Source of the DNA: Actinomycetota bacterium
GTDB lineage: Bacteria > Actinomycetota > Actinomycetes > S36-B12 > UBA5976
NCBI GenBank assembly: GCA_947373075.1
Contig: CANBWF010000024.1
Span: 1-14,842, forward strand
Direction of reading: 5' to 3'
Length of the DNA: 14,842 nt
A program made the translations under genes and the position numbers. Position 1 is the stretch's first letter, and each line of letters opens with the position of its first letter. The notes beneath the pieces are model-generated. The model saw only the letters and a program-made list of their open reading frames with translations. It made no database searches and had not been told where the DNA came from. This document shows, one piece after another, positions 1 through 7,055 of the stretch.

Positions 1-158
1 TCATTGCTGAGCACACTGGCCAGACTCAAGAAACCATCAAGAACGACTCAGATCGTGACCGTTGGTTTACTGCTGAAGAAGCTAAAGAATACGGATTTGT
101 TGATCATGTTGTGCGCAGTGCACGCGACGTGATTGGCGAAGGTGGAACAGGGGCGTAA
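1..158 (+). CDS. clpP1: ATP-dependent Clp protease proteolytic subunit ClpP1, 3' end only
   Basis: Only the last 51 codons are in the window. The frame starts at base 3 and stops with TAA at 156-158. The translated end carries the ClpP C-terminal signature: HTGQ near the start, then NDSDRDRW and the AEEAKEYGFVDHV helix. By alignment with E. coli ClpP, the last Asp of DRDRW corresponds to catalytic Asp171; the Ser and His of the triad lie upstream of the window. ClpP is the barrel-shaped serine peptidase that degrades proteins unfolded by ClpX or ClpC. In actinobacteria, ClpP1 and ClpP2 form a mixed two-ring complex. The next gene is a second clpP only 2 bases away, which is why this copy is named clpP1. 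Partial because of the window edge. Confidence 0.93.
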   Translation, partial: IAEHTGQTQETIKNDSDRDRWFTAEEAKEYGFVDHVVRSARDVIGEGGTGA

Positions 159-160
159 CA

Positions 161-799
161 ATGACTAAGAAACTTTCACCAGCAGATTACGCGACACAGG
201 CTCGTTATGTAGTACCTAGTTACATAGAGCGCACGCCGCAGGGTGTCCGCGAATATAGTCCATATAACAAGTTGTTTGAAGAGCGCATTATTTTCTTGGG
301 TGTTCAGATCGACGATACTTCGGCTGACGACGTTATGGCTCAGTTGCTTGTACTTGAGTCACTAGATCCAGAACGCGACATCCAGATTTACATCAATTCA
401 CCTGGTGGTTCGTACACCGCCATGACAGCGATCTACGACACCATGCAGTTTGTTAAGTGCGATGTCCAGACAGTTTGTTTAGGGCAAGCCGCATCAGCAG
501 CAGCAGTAATTCTTGCAGCTGGCACTGCTGGTAAGCGTTTTGCTTTGCCACATGCTCGGGTACTTATTCACCAGCCGTACACCGAAGGTGGCGGTCAGGG
601 TAGTGACATCGAAATTCAGGCTAACGAAATTATTCGTATGCGCGAAGAGATGGAAGGCATCTTTGCTTTGCACACTAAGCAGGACATCGAGCAGATTCGT
701 AACGACATTGAGCGCGACAAAATCTTGACGGCTCCGATGGCCAAAGAGTACGGAATCATCGACGAAGTTTTGTCTACCCGCGTTCCATTAATTAAGTAG
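161..799 (+). CDS. clpP2: ATP-dependent Clp protease proteolytic subunit ClpP2
   Basis: A full-length 212-residue ClpP. The catalytic triad is visible: Ser112 in GQAASAAA, His137 in LIHQPY and Asp186 in IERDKIL. The spacings of 25 and 49 residues equal those of E. coli ClpP (97/122/171). INSPGGS (78-84) is the oxyanion-hole strand. The N-terminal part, with NPYNKLFEER-like and QLLVLESLDP-like segments, closely resembles what I recall of mycobacterial ClpP2. It should assemble with ClpP1 into the tetradecameric peptidase served by ClpX and ClpC. The ATG at 161 lies 2 bases after the clpP1 stop, behind an AGGGG Shine-Dalgarno (149-153) inside clpP1, so the two are co-transcribed and probably translationally coupled. 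The final residues (RVPLIK) are short compared with many homologues; I see no defect. Confidence 0.97.
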   Translation: MTKKLSPADYATQARYVVPSYIERTPQGVREYSPYNKLFEERIIFLGVQIDDTSADDVMAQLLVLESLDPERDIQIYINSPGGSYTAMTAIYDTMQFVKCDVQTVCLGQAASAAAVILAAGTAGKRFALPHARVLIHQPYTEGGGQGSDIEIQANEIIRMREEMEGIFALHTKQDIEQIRNDIERDKILTAPMAKEYGIIDEVLSTRVPLIK

Positions 800-889
800 C
801 AGGTCAACTTAAGCACGCAGTAAGTCACTTCCTAGCAGTCTGTTTTAACACTTTCTGCGCTTTGCGGCGTGTACAACAAGAGATAGTCC

Positions 890-935
890 GTGTTTCGGGG
901 TAGTTTGATATAACGCTCTCTAGTAACCGAAACAC
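890..935 (+). promoter_or_regulatory. clpX promoter with extended -10 and flanking inverted repeat
   Basis: The 160 bp clpP2-clpX gap holds TGATATAAC (906-914), an extended -10 (TGn plus TATAAC, 5 of 6 matches to TATAAT). The predicted start is near 921, giving a leader of about 39 bases. No good -35 is seen. A perfect 9-bp inverted repeat, GTGTTTCGG (890-898) and CCGAAACAC (927-935), brackets the -10. One arm sits near -31 to -23 and the other just after the start, so only the right arm would be transcribed. This looks like an operator pair rather than an RNA hairpin. The promoter call is inference from motif match. Confidence 0.5.
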
Positions 936-945
936 TTATTCCCCC

Positions 946-953
946 AGGAGGTG
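946..953 (+). promoter_or_regulatory. clpX ribosome binding site that decides the start
   Basis: AGGAGGTG is a near-perfect Shine-Dalgarno. The in-frame GTG at 951 lies inside it and cannot be the start. The ATG at 960, 8 bases after AGGAGG, is correctly spaced. Confidence 0.85.
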
Positions 954-959
954 CACACC

Positions 960-2240
960 ATGGCTCGAGTTGGCGACGGTGTCGACCTGTTGAAGTGCTC
1001 GTTTTGTGGCAAAAGCCAAAAACAGGTCAAGAAGTTAATCGCCGGTCCAGGCGTTTACATCTGTGACGAGTGCATCGACCTTTGTAACGAAATTATTGAA
1101 GAAGAGCTTGGCGAGTCAGTCAACCTTGGCTGGGATGAATTGCCTAAGCCGCGTGAAATCTACTCATTCCTCGATCAGTACATCATTGGCCAGGACGCTG
1201 CCAAGAAGTCGCTTTCTGTTGCGGTGTACAACCACTACAAGCGAGTTCAGGCCGGCGTCAATGGTGGCGGTCGTGACGAAACTGTAGAACTAGCTAAATC
1301 CAATATCTTGCTACTAGGCCCAACTGGCTCTGGCAAAACCCTGCTTGCCCAAACACTTGCTCGCATGCTTAACGTGCCATTTGCGATTGCTGATGCCACA
1401 GCACTTACTGAAGCTGGCTACGTTGGCGAAGATGTTGAAAACATTTTGCTCAAACTTATTCAGGCTGCTGATTACGATGTAAAGAAAGCCGAAACCGGCA
1501 TTATCTACATCGATGAAATCGATAAAGTTGCCCGAAAGAGCGAGAACCCATCAATCACCCGCGACGTTTCTGGTGAAGGTGTGCAGCAGGCACTGCTTAA
1601 GATTCTTGAAGGCACCACAGCTTCGGTGCCACCACAGGGCGGTCGCAAGCATCCGCATCAGGAATTCATCCAGATCGATACCACCAACGTTTTGTTCATT
1701 GTCGGCGGTGCCTTTGCTGGTCTTGACGAAATCATTCGTCAACGTGCCGGCAAGAAGTCACTTGGCTTCACTGCTGCGATTGATGAAGTTGTTAGAGACG
1801 ACATGGATATTTTTGGTCAAGTTATGCCGGAAGACATGCTTCGTTTTGGCATGATTCCTGAGTTCATTGGTCGTCTACCGGTATTCACTTCAGTGAGTGC
1901 GCTGGATGAAGAAGCTCTGGTGCGGGTACTTACCGAACCACGCAATGCTTTAGTTCGTCAGTACCAGAAGTTATTTGAACTCGATGGTGTTGAACTTGAA
2001 TTCACTCAGGATGCATTGGCGGCAGTTGCTGGTCTTGCAGTTCTGCGCGGCACAGGCGCACGTGGCTTGCGTGCAATTCTTGAAGAAGTGTTGCTTACTG
2101 TGATGTACGACGTACCAAGTCGCGAAGATGTGGCCCGCGTTGTTATCGATAGCGATGTAGTGCTTAAGAATGTGAACCCAACATTGGTTCCGCGCGAAGC
2201 ACCAGCGCCAAAGCGGATTCCGAAAGAGAAATCTGCTTAA
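960..2240 (+). CDS. clpX: ATP-dependent Clp protease ATP-binding subunit ClpX
   Basis: AAA+ unfoldase that recognises tagged substrates and feeds them into ClpP; 426 residues, normal length. N-terminal zinc-binding domain with Cys13, Cys16, Cys35 and Cys38 (CSFC, CDEC). Walker A GPTGSGKT at 120-127, pore-1 loop GYVG at 153-156, Walker B IIYIDEID at 181-188, RKH pore motif at 229-231. LGF at 268-270 stands where the ClpP-docking IGF loop is expected. Arg finger region EFIGRLP and sensor-2 GARGLR follow. Start chosen at ATG 960: the family begins MARxGDG, and the GTG at 951 falls inside the Shine-Dalgarno. It lies downstream of clpP1-clpP2 but separated by 160 bp with its own predicted promoter, so it can be regulated apart from them. 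It ends at a bidirectional terminator. Confidence 0.98.
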   Translation: MARVGDGVDLLKCSFCGKSQKQVKKLIAGPGVYICDECIDLCNEIIEEELGESVNLGWDELPKPREIYSFLDQYIIGQDAAKKSLSVAVYNHYKRVQAGVNGGGRDETVELAKSNILLLGPTGSGKTLLAQTLARMLNVPFAIADATALTEAGYVGEDVENILLKLIQAADYDVKKAETGIIYIDEIDKVARKSENPSITRDVSGEGVQQALLKILEGTTASVPPQGGRKHPHQEFIQIDTTNVLFIVGGAFAGLDEIIRQRAGKKSLGFTAAIDEVVRDDMDIFGQVMPEDMLRFGMIPEFIGRLPVFTSVSALDEEALVRVLTEPRNALVRQYQKLFELDGVELEFTQDALAAVAGLAVLRGTGARGLRAILEEVLLTVMYDVPSREDVARVVIDSDVVLKNVNPTLVPREAPAPKRIPKEKSA

Positions 2241-2256
2241 CAAAATTCAGACATAG

Positions 2257-2286
2257 AAAAACCCTCGGTATTAACCGAGGGTTTTT
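2257..2286. terminator. bidirectional intrinsic terminator between clpX and valS
   Basis: Perfect 8-bp stem CCCTCGGT (2262-2269) / ACCGAGGG (2274-2281) with an ATTA loop. It is preceded by AAAAA (2257-2261) and followed by TTTTT (2282-2286), so it reads as stem plus U-tract on both strands. It sits in the 61 bp gap between the convergent clpX and valS stops and should end both transcripts. Confidence 0.9.
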
Positions 2287-2301
2287 CATTTGGCTTAAAT
2301 G

Positions 2302-4851
2302 TTATTCCGTTGTCGCAGTTAAATCTGCAGTAACCAAAATCTGACCTTCAGCCACTGTGAAGTTAAAGTCGCCTGATACTCGGCCAGCTGCAAGCAAATC
2401 GCTCGCTGCTTGTCCAATGAAATCAATCTGTGCCTGTGATGCAGTGATGGTTGCGTTCTCCAGCCCAGCTTTCATGGAAACTTTGGCTTCACTCTTAATC
2501 TTGCGTAACTGTGAGAGTACTTCCGCTACTGCATCAAGGGCCTGTGCATCGCCACCATGTGCACGTAGCGCTGCGGACTTTGGCCAGCCGCCAGTATGGA
2601 CTGACCCTTCTTGCCACCAAGACCAAACTTCTTCGGTTACGAATGGCAAGAACGGTGCGAACAGCTGAAGCAATGTTTCCAAGGTGACGGCAAGAGTTGC
2701 TTTGGCTGACTCTGCTTCATCAGCACCAGCAAGTCCGTACGCCCGGTCTTTAACAAGTTCAAGGTGGTCGTCACAGAATGCCCAGAAGAATGATTCGGTC
2801 ACTTCCAAGGCTTTGGTGTAGTTGAATGCTTCGAAAGCTGCAGTTGCTTGATCAACCACATCGGCAAGTGCTGCTAGAAGTGCTTGGTCAATCGGCGCAG
2901 CAATTGCTGATGCTGGCGCAGTGCCTTGGCCGAGCACAAACTTACTGGCGTTCAGTAACTTAACGGCCAAGCGACGACCGATTTTCATCTGGCCAACATC
3001 GAATGCCGTGTCCGTACCCGGGCGACCAGATGCAGCCCAATAACGAACAGCATCGCTGCCATGTTCGTCGAGCAAATCAATTGGCGTCACAACATTGCCT
3101 TTAGATTTACTCATCTTCTTGCGGTCAGGGTCCAGAATCCAACCACTAATAGCAGCGTGCTTCCAAGGAAGTTCGTTTGATTCAAGATGGGCACGGACAA
3201 CTGTGCTGAATAGCCAAGTGCGAATAATTTCATGTGCCTGTGGACGCACATCAAATGGCCAAACGCGCTGCCACAAATCGTCGTCCACGCTCCAGCCGCC
3301 AGCGATCTGCGGAGTAAGTGATGATGTTGCCCAGGTGTCCATAACGTCTGGGTCGCCAATGAAGCCGCCGGCTACTCCGCGCTGATCTGGCGTGTAACCT
3401 GGCGGACAATCGGATGATGGGTCAATTGGTAAGTCGCTGTCGTTTGGAACTAGTACTTCGTCCCATTTTGGATGGCCGTCGTTATCTACCGCATACCAAA
3501 CTGGAAGCGGTACACCGAAGAAGCGCTGGCGAGAAATTAGCCAATCGCCATTTAGACCTTCAACCCAGTTTTCGTAGCGCACCTGCATGTGGGCAGGGTG
3601 CCAAGTTATTTCGCCGCCCCGAGCAACTAACTCACCGCGCAATTTCTCGTCGCGACCACCATTGCGGATGTACCACTGACGAGTAGTAACGATTTCGAGT
3701 GGCTTGTCGCCCTTTTCAAAAAACTTAACTGGGTGAGTAATAGGACGAATTTCGCCTTCAAGGTCGCCAGATTCGCGCAGAAGTTCAGCAATCTTTTCTT
3801 TAGCTGAATGCGCAGTTAGCCCAGCAGTAGCCGAGTAAACGTTCTGCCCAAGTTCAGATGTGATCCAGGCTGGCACTTCACTAATGATTCGGCCATCCCA
3901 GCCAATAATTGGTCGGGTTGGAAGTTGCAGTTCGCGCCACCAAATCACGTCGGTTAAGTCACCGAACGTACAAATCATGGCGATACCGGAACCCTTTTCT
4001 GGGTCGGCAAGTGTGTGAGCCACTACAGGTACTTCAACGCCAAACAGTGGGGAAGTAACTGTGGTGCCAAAAAGTGGCTGGTAACGCTCGTCGTCTGGAT
4101 GAGCGACTAAGGCAACACAGGCCGCTAGCAGTTCGGGACGAGTTGTTTCAATGAAAAGTTTTTCACCATCTGGCTTATGGAATGAAACACGATGGTAAGC
4201 ACCGGGGCGTTCGCGATCTTCAAGTTCAGCCTGTGCAACAGCAGTGCGGAAGGTTACATCCCAAAGTGTTGGAGCTTCACTTTGGTAAGCCTCGTTACGC
4301 GAAAGGTTGTTTAAGAATGCTCGCTGCGAAATTGCTTGTGACCGAGCGCCGATTGTCTGGTAAGTCATCTTCCAGTCAACGCTGATGCCAAGTCGGCGCC
4401 ACAACTCTTCGAAGACTTTCTCGTCTTCAACAGTTAGCCGTTCGCATAGTTCAACAAAGTTACGGCGCGAAATCGCGATTGCATCTTTTCCAACTTCGGC
4501 AGGTGGTTCAAAGTTTGGATCGTAAGGAAGTGACGGATCGCAACGAACTCCGAAATAGTTCTGCACGCGTCGTTCAGTTGGCAGGCCATTGTCATCCCAG
4601 CCCATTGGGTAGAAAACTTTTTTCCCGGTCATGCGCTGGTATCGAGCCACGCAATCGGTGTGCGTGTACGAGAAGACGTGACCAACATGAAGTGAACCAC
4701 TCACTGTAGGTGGTGGGGTATCAATAGAGAAAACATCAGCACGAGTTGCTGTGCGGTCAAAGGCATATGTGCCAGCATCGTCCCAGCTTGCGAGCCATTT
4801 CTGCTCAAGGCCTTCGAGGGATGGCTTCTCTGGAACTGTATTGGTAGTCAT
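2302..4851 (-). CDS. valS: valine--tRNA ligase (WDDNGLPTERR type, lacking the C-terminal coiled-coil arm)
   Basis: Charges tRNA-Val with valine and edits mischarged threonine. Class I synthetase of 849 residues from the chosen start. HIGH motif is HVGH at 55-58; KMSKS at 579-583. The editing-domain signature TTRPE is near 236-240, with GSGIAMICTFGD near 287-298. The catalytic core reads PMGWDDNGLPTERR (82-95). Classical ValRS of M. tuberculosis, as I recall it, instead has a GTDHAGIATQ motif here, and usually a C-terminal coiled-coil tRNA arm, which I do not see. The ATG at 4851 is preceded by TTAAGG; an upstream in-frame GTG at 4878 would add nine residues but has no spaced Shine-Dalgarno. 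It is the only minus-strand gene, convergent with clpX and divergent from folC, in the place where valS sits co-directionally in related genomes. IleRS/LeuRS are excluded by the motifs. Confidence 0.95.
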   Translation of the reverse strand: MTTNTVPEKPSLEGLEQKWLASWDDAGTYAFDRTATRADVFSIDTPPPTVSGSLHVGHVFSYTHTDCVARYQRMTGKKVFYPMGWDDNGLPTERRVQNYFGVRCDPSLPYDPNFEPPAEVGKDAIAISRRNFVELCERLTVEDEKVFEELWRRLGISVDWKMTYQTIGARSQAISQRAFLNNLSRNEAYQSEAPTLWDVTFRTAVAQAELEDRERPGAYHRVSFHKPDGEKLFIETTRPELLAACVALVAHPDDERYQPLFGTTVTSPLFGVEVPVVAHTLADPEKGSGIAMICTFGDLTDVIWWRELQLPTRPIIGWDGRIISEVPAWITSELGQNVYSATAGLTAHSAKEKIAELLRESGDLEGEIRPITHPVKFFEKGDKPLEIVTTRQWYIRNGGRDEKLRGELVARGGEITWHPAHMQVRYENWVEGLNGDWLISRQRFFGVPLPVWYAVDNDGHPKWDEVLVPNDSDLPIDPSSDCPPGYTPDQRGVAGGFIGDPDVMDTWATSSLTPQIAGGWSVDDDLWQRVWPFDVRPQAHEIIRTWLFSTVVRAHLESNELPWKHAAISGWILDPDRKKMSKSKGNVVTPIDLLDEHGSDAVRYWAASGRPGTDTAFDVGQMKIGRRLAVKLLNASKFVLGQGTAPASAIAAPIDQALLAALADVVDQATAAFEAFNYTKALEVTESFFWAFCDDHLELVKDRAYGLAGADEAESAKATLAVTLETLLQLFAPFLPFVTEEVWSWWQEGSVHTGGWPKSAALRAHGGDAQALDAVAEVLSQLRKIKSEAKVSMKAGLENATITASQAQIDFIGQAASDLLAAGRVSGDFNFTVAEGQILVTADLTATTE

Positions 4852-4875
4852 GAGCCTTAATTCTGCCAGAACTTG

Positions 4876-4886
4876 CACCCTAGACT
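4876..4886. promoter_or_regulatory. overlapping divergent -10 elements in the valS-folC gap
   Basis: The 59 bp gap must hold both promoters. For folC, TAGACT at 4881-4886 fits TAnnnT and ends 6 bases before the GTG at 4893. On the minus strand, TAGGGT (4881 to 4876) would place a valS start near 4868, about 17 bases before the valS ATG. No clear -35 is visible for either. The two hexamers overlap, so the promoters would compete. Motif-level evidence only. Confidence 0.4.
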
Positions 4887-4910
4887 TAACCCGTGACCAA
4901 GGAAACTGAA

Positions 4911-6239
4911 ATGACTGAATTGGCCCGAGTTGAGGATGTTCTTAATTCGCGCTGGCCAGAGACGCGGATCGAGCCAAGTCTTGATCGAATTGCACACCTG
5001 ATGACGTTGCTGGGCGACCCACAATTGGCCTATCCGGTAATTCATATCACTGGAACCAACGGAAAATCATCAACTGCCCGCATGATTGAATCGCTGCTTC
5101 GGGCTCGTGGTTTAACCACAGGGCTAGTGACCAGTCCGCATTTACACAGTATTAATGAGCGCATCCAACTTGATGGTTTGCCAGTTGGCGCTGACACGTT
5201 TGTTCGGGCCTATGACGAGATTGAGCCTTTCTTGGCGTTAGTCGATGCCGAGAGCATTAACAACGGTGGGCCAGCAATGTCCTATTTCGAGGCACTAACT
5301 GGGTTAGCTTTCGCAATCTTTGCTGATACTCCTATCGATGTTGCCATCGTGGAAGTAGGCATGGGTGGCACTTGGGATGCCACGAATGTGGTGCAGGCTG
5401 ATGTTGCGGTAGTCATGCCGATTGGCCTTGATCACACCGATTATCTTGGTGAAACTATCGCCGAAATCGCTGGTGAAAAAGCGGGCATCATTAAAGCGGG
5501 CTCGATTGCGGTCTTGGCTCAGCAACAACCTGAAGCTGCAGAAGTTTTGTTGCGTCGGGCTGTTGAAGTTGAGGCGCCAGTATTGCGCGAAGGTCTTGAG
5601 TTTGGCGTAGTTGATCGTGCCTTAGCTCTAGGCGGTCAGGTAATTACCTTGCACGGAATAACTGGAGATTATGACGATATTGTTTTGCCGCTATTCGGCG
5701 CACACCAGGCAGCCAATGCCAGTGTTGCACTGACTGCCGTTGAAGCGTTTTTTGGCGGCGGCGAACCAATTAGCGATGAAAATGTCCGAACTGCCTTTGC
5801 TTCAGTTAACTCACCGGGCCGTCTTGAAGTTGTTAGGCGCAGCCCAACTGTGATTGTTGATGCTGCACACAATCCGCATGGCGCAGCTGTATTAGCGAGT
5901 GCTCTGGAAGAGTCCTTCACGTTCGAATCAATCATTGGAGTTGTCTCGATTATGGGCGACAAAGATGTAGATGGAATCTTGTCTGCATTTGATGGATTGT
6001 TCGATCAAATTGTGGTCACTCACAATGGAACACCACGAGCAATGTCAGCGGCGGATTTGGCAGAAAAAGCTGAGGCTATTTTTGGTAGTGACCGAGTGAC
6101 CGTGGCAAACAATATTGCTGAAGGAATTTCACAAGCGGTTGCGATGGCTGATGCTGCTGGGACAAGTGGTGTTGGAGTTGTTGTGACTGGCTCTGTTGTT
6201 ACTGCAGGTGTGGCTCGCGCACTAGTGGGTCGCTCATGA
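4911..6239 (+). CDS. folC: bifunctional folylpolyglutamate synthase / dihydrofolate synthase
   Basis: Mur-ligase family enzyme that adds glutamates to folates and, in most bacteria, makes dihydrofolate from dihydropteroate plus glutamate. 442 residues, normal length. P-loop GTNGKSS at 48-54; TSPHLHS-NERI at 74-85; MSYFEALT at 123-130; GLDHTDYLG at 172-180. GEKAGIIK contains Lys190, which probably matches the carbamylated metal-bridging lysine. DAAHNPHG at 317-324 opens the C-terminal domain. The ATG at 4911 has AAGGAA (4899-4904) about six bases upstream. An in-frame GTG at 4893 (adding MTKETE) lies 6 bases after a TAGACT hexamer and could be used on a leaderless transcript, so the start is not settled. 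Its stop overlaps the next gene by 4 bases (ATGA), indicating coupling. Dihydrofolate synthase activity cannot be proved by eye. Confidence 0.95.
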   Translation: MTELARVEDVLNSRWPETRIEPSLDRIAHLMTLLGDPQLAYPVIHITGTNGKSSTARMIESLLRARGLTTGLVTSPHLHSINERIQLDGLPVGADTFVRAYDEIEPFLALVDAESINNGGPAMSYFEALTGLAFAIFADTPIDVAIVEVGMGGTWDATNVVQADVAVVMPIGLDHTDYLGETIAEIAGEKAGIIKAGSIAVLAQQQPEAAEVLLRRAVEVEAPVLREGLEFGVVDRALALGGQVITLHGITGDYDDIVLPLFGAHQAANASVALTAVEAFFGGGEPISDENVRTAFASVNSPGRLEVVRRSPTVIVDAAHNPHGAAVLASALEESFTFESIIGVVSIMGDKDVDGILSAFDGLFDQIVVTHNGTPRAMSAADLAEKAEAIFGSDRVTVANNIAEGISQAVAMADAAGTSGVGVVVTGSVVTAGVARALVGRS

Positions 6240-6604
6240 AAGTAATGGGCAGCGCAGTAATGACGCTCGAGGTTATTGTGCTTGGGTTAGTAATGCCAGT
6301 TGCGCATGTAGTTTACGACTACCCGCTTTCAACAGTGGTGTGGAGCGCTGCCGGATTGATGTTGCTTTGCATCTTGTCGATCGGCAGTATGCGTCGCGAT
6401 CGCCGCACTGCAGTTGCTACTGGCTCGTTTGTACAGATTCTTGTATTCATAACCGGACTTTTCATCAAGCCATTTTTGGTGCCCGCTATTTTGTTCGGCC
6501 TCATATGGATCTTGGCAGTTGTGTTAAGTGCCCGTGTTGATCAAGCAAAAGCTGTCAAAGAGCAAGACCAACAAGGGGATAGCGCTAATACGGAAACCGT
6601 TTAG
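6236..6604 (+). CDS. DUF4233 family membrane protein
   Basis: A 122-residue protein of unknown function with four predicted transmembrane segments, at about 8-27, 31-50, 61-78 and 80-98. A basic loop (RRDRR, 53-57) lies between the second and third, and a hydrophilic charged tail runs from about 100. DUF4233 proteins of this size and topology lie between folC and ndk in many actinobacteria, and position here is the main support for the family call; I do not claim a residue-level match. The ATG at 6236 overlaps the folC stop (ATGA) with no convincing Shine-Dalgarno, so translation probably depends on folC. In-frame ATGs at 6245 and 6260 are possible alternatives. The last bases also hold the predicted ndk promoter. 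Confidence 0.75.
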   Translation: MKVMGSAVMTLEVIVLGLVMPVAHVVYDYPLSTVVWSAAGLMLLCILSIGSMRRDRRTAVATGSFVQILVFITGLFIKPFLVPAILFGLIWILAVVLSARVDQAKAVKEQDQQGDSANTETV

Positions 6605-6607
6605 ACT
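6602..6607 (+). promoter_or_regulatory. -10 element for leaderless ndk
   Basis: TAGACT (TAnnnT) begins at the stop codon of the preceding gene and ends 7 bases before the ndk ATG at 6615, so the ATG's A is the expected transcription start. No Shine-Dalgarno precedes ndk. No -35 match is seen at the usual distance, which is common for actinobacterial leaderless promoters. Confidence 0.5.
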
Positions 6608-6614
6608 AGAACGC

Positions 6615-7022
6615 ATGACCGAACGTACATTAGTTTTAATCAAGCCAGACGGCGTGCAACGTGGCCTAGTTGGCGAAGTTCTTTCCCGCATTGAAACCAA
6701 AGGTTACAAAATTGTGGCTTTGGAACTTCGTACTCTAGATCGAGCAATTGCTGAATCACACTATGGCGAGCACGCAGAGAAGCCGTTCTTTGCCCCACTT
6801 GTTGACTTCATCACTGGTGGTCCACTAGTTGCTGCGGTAATCGAAGGCCCGGATGCGATCCTCTCTTGGCGAGCAATGATGGGTGCAACTAACCCAGCGA
6901 ATGCAGCCCCAGGCACTATCCGCGGCGACTTGGCTACTGAAACTCAGTTAAATGTCACACACGGTTCTGATTCACCTGAATCAGCAGCTCGGGAAATTTC
7001 ACTGTTCTTCCCAAACCTCTAA
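6615..7022 (+). CDS. ndk: nucleoside diphosphate kinase
   Basis: Transfers the gamma-phosphate from ATP to other nucleoside diphosphates through a phosphohistidine, balancing NTP and dNTP pools. 135 residues, the usual length. The N-terminus TLVLIKPDGVQRG (5-17) is diagnostic. The active-site histidine is His116 in NVTHGSDS, matching His117 of E. coli. NPANAAPGTIRGD (93-105) is the nucleotide-binding stretch and FF-PNL a typical ending. The ATG at 6615 is chosen because MTERTLVLIKPD is the conserved start; the same frame stays open upstream, but that sequence is antisense to nothing and unlike Ndk. It follows the DUF4233 gene by 10 bases without a Shine-Dalgarno but with a TAGACT hexamer, so it is likely transcribed separately as a leaderless mRNA besides any read-through from folC. 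Confidence 0.98.
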   Translation: MTERTLVLIKPDGVQRGLVGEVLSRIETKGYKIVALELRTLDRAIAESHYGEHAEKPFFAPLVDFITGGPLVAAVIEGPDAILSWRAMMGATNPANAAPGTIRGDLATETQLNVTHGSDSPESAAREISLFFPNL

Positions 7023-7055
7023 TCTCGGCTCAACTTTCCACCTAAGGCGGCGTCC

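Noticed and set aside
857..869. ClgR-like motif CGC-TTT-GCG upstream of clpX
   Set aside because: ClgR boxes have CGC and GCG about 5 bases apart; here the spacing is 3 (or 6 with the second GCG). Not enough to call.
4852..4878. Nine-residue N-terminal extension of valS from GTG 4878
   Set aside because: No spaced Shine-Dalgarno before the GTG, whereas ATG 4851 has TTAAGG upstream and gives a typical N-terminus.
6528..6614. 29-codon upstream extension of ndk in frame
   Set aside because: Overlaps the end of the DUF4233 gene; Ndk proteins begin at MTERTLVLIKPD, and the hypothetical extension has no homology pattern.
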